In this document: positions 29,456 through 40,404 of the stretch, piece by piece | Numbering within the stretch: position 1 is the stretch's first letter | Layout: the number at the start of each line of letters is the position of its first letter | From: Ilyonectria destructans | Lineage: Eukaryota; Ascomycota; Sordariomycetes; Hypocreales; Nectriaceae | Assembly (NCBI GenBank): GCA_020740775.1 | Contig: JAHEWK010000013.1 | Location: 1,116,001 to 1,180,000 of the forward strand | DNA: 64,000 bases | Direction of reading: 5' to 3' | Made by a program: the position numbers and the translations under genes | Notes under the pieces: generated by a model | Databases searched by the model: none | What the model saw: only the letters and a program-made list of their open reading frames with translations | What the model was told of the DNA's origin: nothing

Positions 29456-30084
29456 TTTGTTGTAGTTTAAAGTTGTATTGTGATTCTGACAGCATCTGGT
29501 AGATCGAATGCAAGATATAGTTCCTCACGATGCGCGTTCGGGCATGTTCGGCGTGCTTTGTAATACGTCACTGCCTAGATCCGGCTTGTCTGCGCCACGT
29601 CCGAGACAACCGGGTGACATTTGATGACAGACATGACGGATCTCATCGATTAAATCCGGAGTAGTCCAGATGCCATTTGACTAAATTACAAAGACGATCC
29701 TTGCCACTGGTTCATTCTAAATATGTATTAATCCCTACTCCATAATTATCCTGCATTCTACTCCGTAACTTACCTGCCAGAGCGAATGCCACATTCCTCT
29801 GACGTAGGCATCAGCCACATGGCCCGTGCACGTCGACCGTGCCAGCACATGTAACGACACGGTCCAATGAACATGCAATCGCGTCGTGTCCTTTTTCCGG
29901 CTTAGAGCTCCCTGCCAACGCAACGTCAACTTAAGCCAGGCACCGTTCGCCTCAACTCGCATCTCGACTCAACTCCAATTGCAATCGCCTCGGCTTCATC
30001 AACCCCAACCCCGATTGTCACCACGAATCCGCTGCCCGCATAGCAGCTTGACCTTTGAGAGCTCGCGCCCCGCCATCCATCATC
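29456..30084. other. Divergent promoter region, WLM gene and erd2
   Basis: No gene. The erd2 side (29900-30084) is pyrimidine-rich and probably the leader. Confidence 0.45.
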
Positions 30085-30876
30085 ATGGTGTTGAACGTCT
30101 TCCGCGTCGCTGGTGTGTACAAGCAAGCTGCTGCGCTGCGCATTCGCTAATGATGACACAGCGGATTTTTCCCACCTGGGCAGCATCTTCATTCTGCTGC
30201 ACAAGATGACCCAGATTAACGTTAGTCCCTGAAGTCGTAGGTCTGGACACCACTGACAGCAACAGAGCTGCTCCGGCATCTCCTTCAAGTCTCAGGCACT
30301 CTACATGTTTGTCTACGTCACTCGTTATCTCGGTATGCACTCACCCTCCATCAGTAACCATCTCTAACTCTTGCAGACATCTTCTCCACCGATAGCTTGT
30401 ACAACTTTGTCTTCAAAATCCTCTTCCTCGGCGCCCAGGGATACATCATCTATCTCATGACCAACGCGTACAAGCCTACCAACGATCCCAACGTCGATAC
30501 CTTCCGCGTCCAATACCTGCTCATGGGTGCCGCCCTTCTCGCCATCGTCTTCCCGTACAAGTACACCATCAAGGAGGTTCTCTGGGCGTTCTCCATCTGG
30601 CTCGAGTCGGTAGCCATTCTTCCCCAGCTGTTCATGCTCCAGCGAACCGGCGAGGCCGAGACCATCACTACCCACTACCTCTTTGCCCTCGGCAGCTACC
30701 GCGCCTTGTACATTCCCAACTGGATCTACCGATACGTGATGGAGCCTGCCGACAAGCACAAGGTCGACTGGATTGCCATTGTTGCTGGTCTCGTTCAGAC
30801 GGTTCTGTACTCGGACTTCTTCTACATCTACTACAACAAGGTTCTCAAGGGTAAGAAGTTCAAGCTGCCCGTTTGA
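30085..30876 (+). CDS. erd2: ER lumen protein-retaining receptor Erd2
   Basis: KDEL/HDEL receptor that returns ER-resident proteins from the Golgi by COPI vesicles. Exons 30085-30112, 30162-30220, 30266-30332 and 30377-30876 give 217 aa, the usual length. The protein starts MVLNVFRVAADFSHLGSI, has SGISFKSQALYMFVYVTRYLD, the run of seven membrane segments of the family, and ends YNKVLKGKKFKLPV with the conserved basic tail. Introns of 49, 45 and 44 bp. Housekeeping; the start context is unambiguous. Confidence 0.97.
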
Positions 30877-31475
30877 GCTTGAACCAAACTGGTTTATACA
30901 AACCAACATGTAACACGACAGGCTGATTGGCCGACACTCCAGCTGGAGCTGCATGGATGGCGTTGGGTTGGGAGGGCGACAGGGTGTACTATATGGCGCC
31001 CCCGGCTTGCGGGTTTGAGGCAAGGGCTTGATTTAATGGCGAAAATAGATTGCAATTCAAGAGGCTTTCAGTGGAGGTCCCATTACGGCGATCATGGCCT
31101 GCAACATCGTCGATGGTTTATTGACCAAGACTGGGATATATTGCAATGAATTGAATAACTTTTTAAACTTGTGCTGATGAATATGGACCACATACATCAA
31201 GGTTCTTGGCGAAGTGCTAATGTTTCGTCAGCTAGCATTGCTGCGGTCTGGCCGGTCTTGGAAATTGTACAAAGCTGATGCGTTGTCTTATTGCCATGAG
31301 AAAAGGAGTTCAGTGTGTCGCGATAAACAATATCTGTATGTTTCAGATAATCGCATATTGCAGACCACCATGAACGTTGAAGTCTTGGCCGACCTTATGT
31401 AATCACGTGATCTCAAGCGCGTCATCCCCGTAACCTTCAACTCCATCACAACCATCATCAATCATCAACATCAAG
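30877..31475. other. Intergenic stretch
   Basis: erd2 3' flank and TAF10 promoter; no gene or repeat recognised. Confidence 0.5.
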
Positions 31476-32082
<607 letters not shown>

Positions 32083-32309
32083 GGTCACGATGGATGGGTA
32101 CATTCGGCGTTCAGGTTTGGCGCATGGGAAGGTCAGATATCGGGCCAACAGTTATAGTCTCGGCCAATAGATACCTTGAATCAATTGCTTCGCCTTGCAC
32201 AGTTTGTAATCGATAGCATCGCTCACATTGTTCGTAGTCGCGGTGCCTCGTCTTGTAAAAGTCCAACGTTGCTTATTGATACAGTCTTTATACATGGTAT
32301 ACCCAATCT

Positions 32310-32720
32310 CTACCTCTTGTCCCAGATGTTCGGCTTTCGGGTTCTGTCTACGTCAGTAGATGCTTGCAACGTGACAAGGTCGCTTACGGTGAAAACTCTC
32401 CAAGCTTATGTCCAACCATGTCTTCGGTGATGGTCACATGGTGGTAGTCGCGGCCATTATGCACCTCAAAGTTGAGTCCCACAAAGTTGGGGAGGATCGT
32501 CGCAGATCGGGCTTGGGTTCGAACGGGAGGGACCTTGTCGCCGGTATTCTTGGGCCAGACGATGGGGAGGCTATCGAGGTTAGACGGACTCGGGCAATGG
32601 TTCGAGGAGCTTACGGGACAAGGTGTGGGCCTGGAGATTGTTAGCAAGTTATGGAACAAGGTATCGAATTGACTTACCCTTCCACACGGAGCGCTTGAAT
32701 AAAACCCGTGTCGCCTGCAT
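32310..32720 (-). CDS. rsm19: Mitochondrial ribosomal protein uS19m
   Basis: Small-subunit mitoribosomal protein, S19 family. Joining 32720-32678, 32630-32615, 32570-32388 and 32343-32310 gives exactly 92 codons (91 aa). The second exon is a 16-nt microexon. The protein reads [20 protein letters not shown], then [41 protein letters not shown], and ends NIWDKR. RSVWKGP and GHKLGEF-PTR are the S19 signatures, and both straddle splice junctions, which supports the model strongly. Introns 47, 44 and 44 bp, all GT-AG. A single long frame over 32384-32659 covers only part of it. Confidence 0.93.
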
Positions 32721-33197
32721 TGTCAGTGGCACACGTCGTCTATGCTTTTTCCAGTCGGCATCGTGAGCCTCAATTCGCGACAGCATATGGTTTTTCCGTG
32801 ATTTGTCCGATCACGTGATTGAAGTGGACCTCATCAATTCGAATCGCGAGGTGTAACCGGAGAATCGTCTCCACCAACCATCCGGGGACCAATGTCTCAG
32901 GATTTAAACCCCGATGGGATCATGATCCAGGGATCACTAGGGATCACTTCTTGGATATGTGCTTCAACCGCGGCGACTCATAGATCCACGTGCTACGCCG
33001 CATTATGCAACCTCCTGCTCGTTTAAGTTCCGCGGACTCGTTTGTTCCAACTTGATGCTTCATCCAGTATGAAGTCTAGACAACCAGTCAGTAATATTGC
33101 GCCAGGGTTCAGCTCATGTTTCAAACAAATGCATCCTTCCCGAGCCAGGATCCTTCCTTGGGTTATGATCGCCCGAGTTGGCGAGATGTGGGCGGTT

Positions 33198-33203
33198 GTG
33201 GGG
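33198..33203 (+). promoter_or_regulatory. Candidate CreA site GTGGGG
   Basis: GTGGGG matches the SYGGRG consensus of the carbon-catabolite repressor CreA/Cre1, about 110 bp upstream of a cellulase-type gene, where such sites are common. A six-base motif occurs often by chance. Confidence 0.25.
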
Positions 33204-33234
33204 TGTACTTGTAAATCTGCTACTCGTGAACGCG

Positions 33235-33242
33235 TATATAAG
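33235..33242 (+). promoter_or_regulatory. TATA box of the GH5 gene
   Basis: TATATAAG, 69 bp upstream of the ATG at 33311; same octamer as at 6776 before the dehydrogenase gene. Confidence 0.5.
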
Positions 33243-33310
33243 TCAGGTCAAGTCCATATCATTCTCAGATGCATCCATCACTTCTCGTTGATCGAGAACT
33301 TACTTTCACC

Positions 33311-34395
33311 ATGCTGTTCTCGGTCTTTTTCGCTGCCAGTGCATCACTAGCACATGCCGCCGGTTGCGGGGCCGCAACTACAGGCGAGTTTTTGTTTACT
33401 GGTGCCAATGAGGCCGGTGGTGAATTTGGAGAGGCCAATCTCCCTGGTGTGCTTGGCACCGACTACATCTGGCCTGACACGGCCGCCATTGATGTAAGTT
33501 GTTCATGTGGTTGACTTGACGTAGCTGACTTTGTAGACATTGCTCGACACCGGCATGAACACGTTCCGCGTGGGCTTCCGAATGGAGCGTGCTGTCCCAG
33601 ACGAGATGACTGGTTCCATCAACGAGACCTACTTCAGCGGGCTCGAAGAGGTCGTCAAACATATTACTGGCCAGTAAGTACAGCGTCACCTAAGTCGTTC
33701 TTATCTAACCAGACAGGGGCGCTTATGCTGTCCTCGATCCCCACAACTTCGGTCGATATTATGATAACATCATCACCAATGTGGATGATTTCGGCAGCTT
33801 CTGGACGACCATTGCCACTCGATTCGCTGATAATGAGCTCGTCATTTTTGACACCAACAATGAGTATCACGACATGGAAAACTCCCTGGTAGCTCAGCTG
33901 AACCAAGCCGCCATCGATGCCATCCGTGCTGCTGGCGCTACGTCACAGTACATCTTTGTCGAGGGTAACTCGTACACAGGCGCCTGGACTTGGGTCTCCA
34001 GCGGCAACGGTGACGCTCTCAAAGACCTGACTGATCCTCAGAACAAGATTGTCTATGAGATACATCAGTACCTTGATTCGGACGGCTCCGGTACATCGGA
34101 GACTTGCGTTAGCACTACAATCGGTGTGGAGCGTGTCAAGGCGGCAACAGCTTGGCTCAAGGGAAATGGTAAGCTTGGTATATTAGGCGAGACTGCTGGT
34201 GGTGCCAATGAGCAGTGCAAGACTGCAATCCGTGGTGAGCTGCAACATCTCCTTGACAACTCTGATGTGTGGACTGGGTGGCTTTGGTGGTCTGCTGGAC
34301 CTTGGTGGGGAGACTACATGTATAGCATGGAGCCCCCAAGCGGTACTGCTTATACCTACTACCTATCTGAGATCCAGGAGTTTATTGAGGCTTAG
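33311..34395 (+). CDS. Secreted endo-beta-1,4-glucanase, GH5
   Basis: Extracellular cellulase of glycoside hydrolase family 5, likely subfamily 5. Exons 33311-33493, 33537-33673 and 33717-34395 give 332 aa. A signal peptide ([19 protein letters not shown]) leads straight into the catalytic domain, with no carbohydrate-binding module. Seen: the [14 protein letters not shown] start, the [11 protein letters not shown] strand, the acid/base Glu in [21 protein letters not shown], and the nucleophile Glu in GILGETAGG. The tryptophan-rich [14 protein letters not shown] near the C-terminus lines the cleft. Introns are 43 bp each. Inducible by promoter type (TATA, possible CreA site). Confidence 0.93.
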
Positions 34396-34896
34396 GTCGT
34401 AACCTCGTTCTTGTACATATTTAGTCCAACTAGACGCTTGTCACAATTTAGTATGATGTCTTGAGCCGTGTTGTCGGAAAGGATACATTCACCCATTCCT
34501 TTAAAATTCTAGCCCCAAATGAGAATTAATTTAATTTAACACTATTCACTTCGTCAAAAGATCCCCTGGAATATCATTGTTTCGACTTGTTGTCTACTGT
34601 CATCTTGTAAGTAGTCCAGGGTAGAGTGGGGCATCACGTGGCGCTAAGACTCGCGATGGTAACATACGGCCACCAGGGATTGTCAATCAAGGCCACTTTT
34701 CCATCATCCATCACTTGACGACACTCGTTGTCGCATTAATTTTGTTGTCGACCCGACCCGATTATATACGACCGAGTCGATACTGCTTATTCTCCCCGAC
34801 GACATAATCGCGCGTGATCCGAAGAAGCCACCTTGCGGAAGCCAACGGCAAACGACGATCGATAGCATCTCACGAATAAACCAACGGTAACCATCG
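34396..34896. other. Intergenic stretch
   Basis: GH5 3' flank and promoter of the DnaJ gene. An AT-rich run lies at 34500-34560. No gene. Confidence 0.5.
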
Positions 34897-36008
34897 ATGC
34901 CGAGCGCAACGGCCTCTGGAGCCGACACCGGTTCGGCCCGCTCTCGCGAGCACAACCAGGGCAACCAAGGACGAGGATTCACACCTGACCAAGAGGCTGC
35001 GGTTATTCGAATCCGGAAATGCAGCGCCACGGCCTTTTACGACATCCTTAATCTGGAGACGGTCAAGACGACATGCACAGAAAGCGAGATTAAAAAGGCA
35101 TACCGGAAGCAGTCGCTTCTGACCCATCCCGACAAAAATGGACACCAGCACGCGGACGAGGCTTTCAAGATGGTCAGCCGAGCATTCGGTATTCTAGGCG
35201 ACAAGGAGAAGCGCGAGAAGTTTGACCGACTCGGAACAGACCCCGATAGTCGGTTTGCGAGCGCCCAGGCGCAGAACCCCTTCTCTGGCTTCGCGCAGCG
35301 ACAACAAGGAGGAGGCATGGGTCGAGGCGGGTGGGACGACGAGTTGACTCCCGAGGAGATGTTTGCTAGATTCTTTGGTGGACAAGGATTTGGAGGAGGA
35401 GCGCCGTTTGGAGGTGAGATTCCCGAACAAGAAACAAGACCAACGCTAACGAAGTAGGTTTCGATACAGGCCCGCAGTTTGTATTCAACTTTGGTGGAGG
35501 CCCTGGAATCCGCGTGCACCAGTTTGGAGGTGGTAGACCGCGAACGAGACCCCGCGAGGCCAACCAGGGCGGGCGACAGGAATCAAGCCCTCTACAGACA
35601 TTCCTTGGACTTCTCCCAGTCATTCTCTTCTTTATCCTGCCGATTGTTACCTCGATCTTCTCCGGCGAATCCTCGACCTCGGCCTCAACTCCCCGCATGG
35701 TTTATGACCACCCGCTACATCCGTATACCGAAGGCCGTACTACGCCGAACTTGGGCGTTGAATACTTTGTTAATCCCGATGATGTTCAGAAATTTACCGA
35801 CGGGAAACTCACTAAACTCGACCGGACAGCCGAGGTGAATCTCGTGAGGCACCTGAAGAGCGAATGCGACAACGAGATGTCGATTCGACAGAGGCTGAGG
35901 GATGCCGCCCAGGGATGGTTCTACCAGGACCCTGAGAAGATGGCAGTGGCAGAGACGTACACCTTGCCTGCGTGCGAAAGACTACGTAACTTGGGAATTG
36001 GCCGATGA
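34897..36008 (+). CDS. Membrane-anchored DnaJ protein (DNAJB12/Hlj1-type)
   Basis: ER tail-anchored Hsp40 co-chaperone, the group that helps ER-associated degradation. Exons 34897-35413 and 35458-36008 join across a 44-bp intron to 355 aa. The J domain (about residues 47-112, FYDILNLETV to KFDRLGTDPD) has the essential HPD motif in LLTHPDKNG. A Gly/Phe-rich region follows (FSGFAQRQQGGGMGRGG, FGGQGFGGGAPFGG), then one membrane segment LLPVILFFILPIVTSIF near residue 235 and a C-terminal DUF1977 domain ending RDAAQGWFYQDPEKM. The topology with cytosolic J domain is inferred from the family. Confidence 0.93.
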
Positions 36009-36612
36009 GGTTGGCGCGGATAGTTTGTTGTATGGATGACGGCCGGGAGTTGGCGTTGTGGCATTTTGGGGACAGCGAACAGGATGAGCATTGCCATGAA
36101 TCGTCCAGCAGTAATATACGTGACAACACAAACGTCATGGTTGATATCCAAATGCCAACGTTGGCCTCGTATGGACGCCCACGTCATTTGTGGCTGTGCG
36201 TGGCTGGATAAGCAGGTGGCGGGGCTCCTTCCATCTGCTCCGACACGCAAGCTTGATCCTGCATCTACATTTAATCCCCATGAATTCTGGTGCCTGGAAT
36301 CAATTACGCAGTCAATCAGGTTGCATTCGCTCGCTTCGATTCACTTGCCGTTGATACCGGGGCTTACGTTGCACCGCCACGAGCGGGACAGATCCGCAGT
36401 GACGACACTGAGCTCAATACAATCAGGTACGAGACGTCCAGGCAGCACATTCCAACCGACAGGTCTGTGACCGCAAGACCGAGACCAAACCTTCGCAGTC
36501 ATTGAACCCGCGGTTATTGATCTTCAGATCACGATCGAGCTCGACGCTTCCACTTGCGACCCCGCTTCCTGCTGTGGCACTAGCTTGCGCCTTACCGCTG
36601 TTCTAGGCCATC
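36009..36612. other. Intergenic stretch
   Basis: DnaJ 3' flank and promoter of the MINDY-type gene; no gene or repeat recognised. Confidence 0.5.
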
Positions 36613-39045
36613 ATGGCTTCTGGAAAGCCCCTCGACTCTCAACCTCCGAACGAAGGGTCGGAATCGAAACCCATGTCGAATAATCCCTGGGCGGAGGGAG
36701 GTGAAAGATGGGAGGATGGGCGCCGCGAAGCGCCCGAGGGTTCTCCGGCCCCCGCAGCGTTGCGACCGGGCGGTGCCTTTGCGACCATGGAACATGAGGA
36801 GGAGATGGTTTGGGGTGAAGCAAAGAAGAGCGACGCTTCCCTAGACGGAGCGCCCGGGTTTATGAAGCCTGGGGGCAACAGAGCCGAGACGAACCCGTTT
36901 CTGCGCAAAAAGGTCGCAGACTCCACCGAGTCTATGTCCAAGTTGAACCTGGAGCCCAGCAACCCATGGCAACTGACGAGAGAGCCAGCTGCACCTTCGC
37001 ATAGTGTCCCAGAATTCAAGGACACCTGGGAAGATGCTCCCGCACTTGGTCCGTCGCTCCCGCCAAAGGACATATGGGAGACTCCCACACCACCACCCGC
37101 CTCATCGCCCGCGCTGGTTTCCCTGCCTTCAGGAAGCGAGTCTCCGGCTTGGGACGAAGACCCTCTGGGAACGAACAAGGCTCCTGCGCCGCCAATGACT
37201 GCAGTGTCTGATGAATTCACAGAAGAGACACATGTATGGGATGACTTGGGATCAAAGGGCAAGGCCAAGGCTACCGAGGAATGGAACTTGATAGATGCAG
37301 AACCGTCGGAGCCAGCCGACACAAAACCACCTCTACCGCCGAGACGATCTACCGATAAACTAACATGGAAACCCTCACGACAACAAGTTGACGGCGCAGA
37401 GACCTACCAGGTCAAGAATATCAAGTGGTACGACCCGAGCGCACCCACGAACCCCCGCACCTCTCCCATTTTAATCCAAAACGCCAACGGCCCATGTCCC
37501 CTGGTGGCTCTCGTCAACGCCTTGACATTGACAACGCCAGCCGAGAATCCCGATACTGCGCTGGTCCAGGTTCTCCGATCTCGAGAACAAGTCAGCTTAA
37601 ACCTGCTACTGGATGCTGTGTTTGACGAACTCATGTCTCCCCGGAGAACGAGCTCCGAAGATGCGCTACCCGACGTCTCAGACCTCTACGCGTTCCTCCA
37701 GAGCTTGCACACTGGGATGAACGTCAATCCCCGATTCATTCCCACTGCGCAAATGATCAATGCCTACAAGCGCACATCCCTGACACACCTGCACCCGACT
37801 GAACGAGGCGACCTCATCCCCGGGACTTTCGAGAACACGGCTGAGATGAGTCTATACGCTACCTTTTCAATTCCGCTGATCCACGGGTGGCTACCTCCCA
37901 AGTCGGAGCCAGCGTACGAGGCTTTGGAGCGACAGGCTGCGTCCTACGAAGATGCGCAAAACCTGCTGTTCCGAGAGGAGGAACTCGAGAGCAAGCTTTC
38001 GACAGAGGATGGGCTGGATGAGTCGGAGCAGCAACTGTACCAGGATATCCTGGTCATCAAGTCGTTTTTGATGGCCTCAGCCACGCAGCTTACGCACTGG
38101 GGAATCGAAGTCATTGGCAGAGCGATTCGCCCCGGCACGTTTGCGATTCTGTTCCGAAACGACCACTTTAGCACGCTGTACTGCCATCCTGAGACGATGC
38201 AGCTACTGACGCTGGTGACGGACGCTGGATTCAAGACTCATGACGAAATTGTTTGGGAGACGCTATCCGATGTTAACGGCGAGAGCACCGAGTTTTTGTC
38301 AGGAGACTTCCGGATGATAGGGACTGGAGTCGTCGTCGCATCTAGCGATGACAACGGAGGCGATTGGACGACAGTGCAGAGACGAGGCAAGGCACGGCAA
38401 GAGGAAGAACCCATGAGTCCAAGCACCGAGCAAGAGGATAGAGACTTGGCACTCGCGCTGCAGCTGCAAGAAGAAGAGGACGAGCGACACAGGGCAGCGG
38501 AGGCCAGGCGTCGGAGGGAAAGCATCCTTTCAGAGCAGTATATCGAGCAACAAGGTCGCCAACCGGGGCCTAACCCGGGAACGAACCCGGGAATGGACCC
38601 GGGACGAGGCCGTGGAGGTGGGGGAGTCGGACTAGCTCCAGTGCGAAGCAGCTCCAACGTCGCTACTCAGCCTCGACCCAACCAACAAGTGCGGTCACTG
38701 ATCCCACCGCAGCAACAGGGCGTGACAGGACCTGGCGGGACGAGACCGATTGCGGCGAGACCCGCGAGACCCGGTGTAAACCGACCGGCTGAAGAGGGAG
38801 ACGATGCCCCACCGTCGTATGAACAAGCGGCGCATGACGTAGCGTATCAGCCGCCGATGGGACATCCGAGCCATGCAGGCAGTAGCCCAGCCGTGTCAAG
38901 ACAGTCGACGAGAACAAACATGAATGCCACACCAACTGGGCAACGACCGATGGGGAGGACTGCCTCGGGACGGCCGCCGGTGAGTCCAGGAGCAGTCTTG
39001 GGTAATGGAGGATCGTCACGGGATCGAGAGTGTATTGTGATGTGA
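36613..39045 (+). CDS. MINDY-family deubiquitinase with CaaX tail
   Basis: Cysteine protease of the MINDY (DUF544) family, which trims K48-linked ubiquitin chains. Single exon, 810 aa. After a disordered Pro/Glu-rich N-terminus, the catalytic domain begins at YQVKNIKWYDPSAP. The catalytic Cys is C295 in QNANGPCPLVALVNAL and the catalytic His is H518 in RNDHFSTLY. A ubiquitin-interacting helix follows, EDRDLALALQLQEEEDERH. The low-complexity C-terminal third is rich in Pro, Gly, Gln and Arg and ends ECIVM, a CaaX prenylation box with C807, so the enzyme is probably lipid-anchored to a membrane. Human MINDY-1/2 share catalytic domain and ubiquitin-binding helix. Confidence 0.93.
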   Translation: MASGKPLDSQPPNEGSESKPMSNNPWAEGGERWEDGRREAPEGSPAPAALRPGGAFATMEHEEEMVWGEAKKSDASLDGAPGFMKPGGNRAETNPFLRKKVADSTESMSKLNLEPSNPWQLTREPAAPSHSVPEFKDTWEDAPALGPSLPPKDIWETPTPPPASSPALVSLPSGSESPAWDEDPLGTNKAPAPPMTAVSDEFTEETHVWDDLGSKGKAKATEEWNLIDAEPSEPADTKPPLPPRRSTDKLTWKPSRQQVDGAETYQVKNIKWYDPSAPTNPRTSPILIQNANGPCPLVALVNALTLTTPAENPDTALVQVLRSREQVSLNLLLDAVFDELMSPRRTSSEDALPDVSDLYAFLQSLHTGMNVNPRFIPTAQMINAYKRTSLTHLHPTERGDLIPGTFENTAEMSLYATFSIPLIHGWLPPKSEPAYEALERQAASYEDAQNLLFREEELESKLSTEDGLDESEQQLYQDILVIKSFLMASATQLTHWGIEVIGRAIRPGTFAILFRNDHFSTLYCHPETMQLLTLVTDAGFKTHDEIVWETLSDVNGESTEFLSGDFRMIGTGVVVASSDDNGGDWTTVQRRGKARQEEEPMSPSTEQEDRDLALALQLQEEEDERHRAAEARRRRESILSEQYIEQQGRQPGPNPGTNPGMDPGRGRGGGGVGLAPVRSSSNVATQPRPNQQVRSLIPPQQQGVTGPGGTRPIAARPARPGVNRPAEEGDDAPPSYEQAAHDVAYQPPMGHPSHAGSSPAVSRQSTRTNMNATPTGQRPMGRTASGRPPVSPGAVLGNGGSSRDRECIVM

Positions 39046-39446
39046 TGGATATGACGGGACGTATTGCATTGTGGAATGAAATGAGGGAACAAAGATGATG
39101 GAATGATGGATGCCGGATGGAGTTGAGGTACAGTTATTGGGATGATTCTGGCGCGTGTAGGATAGTAGAGTATTGCAATGGGATCGGATGAAATGACTCA
39201 CTCAGCACACGACGATGAAATGTGTCGAATCGCAACTGCATACTATTTGTATCTATTTGCAATCAACTACTAGACGTATTCATTTTGCGTAATGATGATT
39301 TGCTTGTTTTAAGTTATGATGTGTTATGCTCGAGTCCGTTCACATTAAACAGGCAGGCGGTGGCGGGTGTCAGAATCCGTCGCTGAGCAGCGGTCAACAT
39401 CATGGAGAATAATAGAACAAACACGATACAACCATCAATTCTCAAA
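39046..39446. other. Intergenic stretch
   Basis: 3' flank of the MINDY gene with many ggaatgatgga-like short words and the promoter of the next gene; nothing coding. Confidence 0.5.
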
Positions 39447-40404
39447 ATGACAATAATTGAGGGCTGGATGCCCCCTACTCGGGAAAACTATGAGCTCATC
39501 CTTAAAATCTGGCAAATCTCTTATCCCATTGTAAGTACCCCTGGATCGTGTGAGAAACAAATCTAAGGATCAGATTGGTTCGGCGCAATGGCTTATTGGA
39601 TGGTATGGCATGGGCAAAACTTCAGTCGATAGCCGACTCAACTTGCCGGGCCGCATTGGCTGGCTAACCATGGAAGTTCCTGGGTTCATGACGCTATTGT
39701 ACCTGATGAAGACGATGCCTGTACTGCACGGCATCGATGACCTCCCCTGGCAGAACAAGGTGCTGGCTGGGCTTTTTGTGAGTCCACTTCGGATGCGATG
39801 ACTACCCCCGCTGACAGAATAGGTAATCCACTATTCATATCGGGCCGTCATGTTCCCCTTCCTGCAGCCGACCATGTCACCGTTGCACATCGGAGTGTGG
39901 TTGATGGCTGTCGGGTTCCAGCTTTTCAATGCAACTTGCTTGGGAGCGTGGCTGGCGGCGTATGGCCCCATCACGGAAGAGGAATGGACTTCACAGTCTT
40001 CAATCTTACAATTTGCCCTGGGAATCATCATCTTCTATCTAGGCCTGTCGTCCAACTTCTTCCACGACGAGGAGCTTCGGGATATCCGGCGTCGGGAGCA
40101 AGCCCGACAGGATCGGATCCGCCTGGAGACCGGAAATATTTCCAAAGGCGTCGACAAGCATTATCAAATCCCCCAGGCCGGGCTTTTCCGCTACATGCTA
40201 TTTCCGCACTACATGTGCGAGTGGGTGGAGTGGACCGGATTCTGGATGGCGGCAGGTTGGGGCAGCGTGCCGGCGAGGACGTTTCTGATCAACGAGGTGT
40301 TTACCATGGTTCCGCGCGCGGTGAGGGGAAAGTGGTGGTACATGGAGCGTTTTGGAGAGGACAAGGTGGGCAAGAAATGGGCGGTAGTGCCTGGAATTTG
40401 GTGA
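39447..40404 (+). CDS. Steroid 5-alpha-reductase family membrane protein
   Basis: NADPH-dependent reductase family of ER membranes (3-oxo-5-alpha-steroid 4-dehydrogenase). Exons 39447-39530, 39574-39777 and 39823-40404 give 289 aa. Seen: IGSAQWLIGWYGMGKTSV at the start, RLNLPGRIGWLTMEVPGF, several hydrophobic segments, and the C-terminal domain QIPQAGLFRYMLFPHYMCEW with EWTGFWMAAG, the cofactor-binding part of the family. The first acceptor could also be 6 bp earlier (adding two residues). Fungal members may act on sterols, polyprenols or fatty acyl substrates; the substrate here is unknown. Confidence 0.9.

Larger units (their letters stand above)
32721..33310. other. Divergent promoter region, uS19m and GH5 gene
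   Basis: No gene. It includes a TATA box and a candidate carbon-repressor site for the GH5 gene near the right end. Confidence 0.5.
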
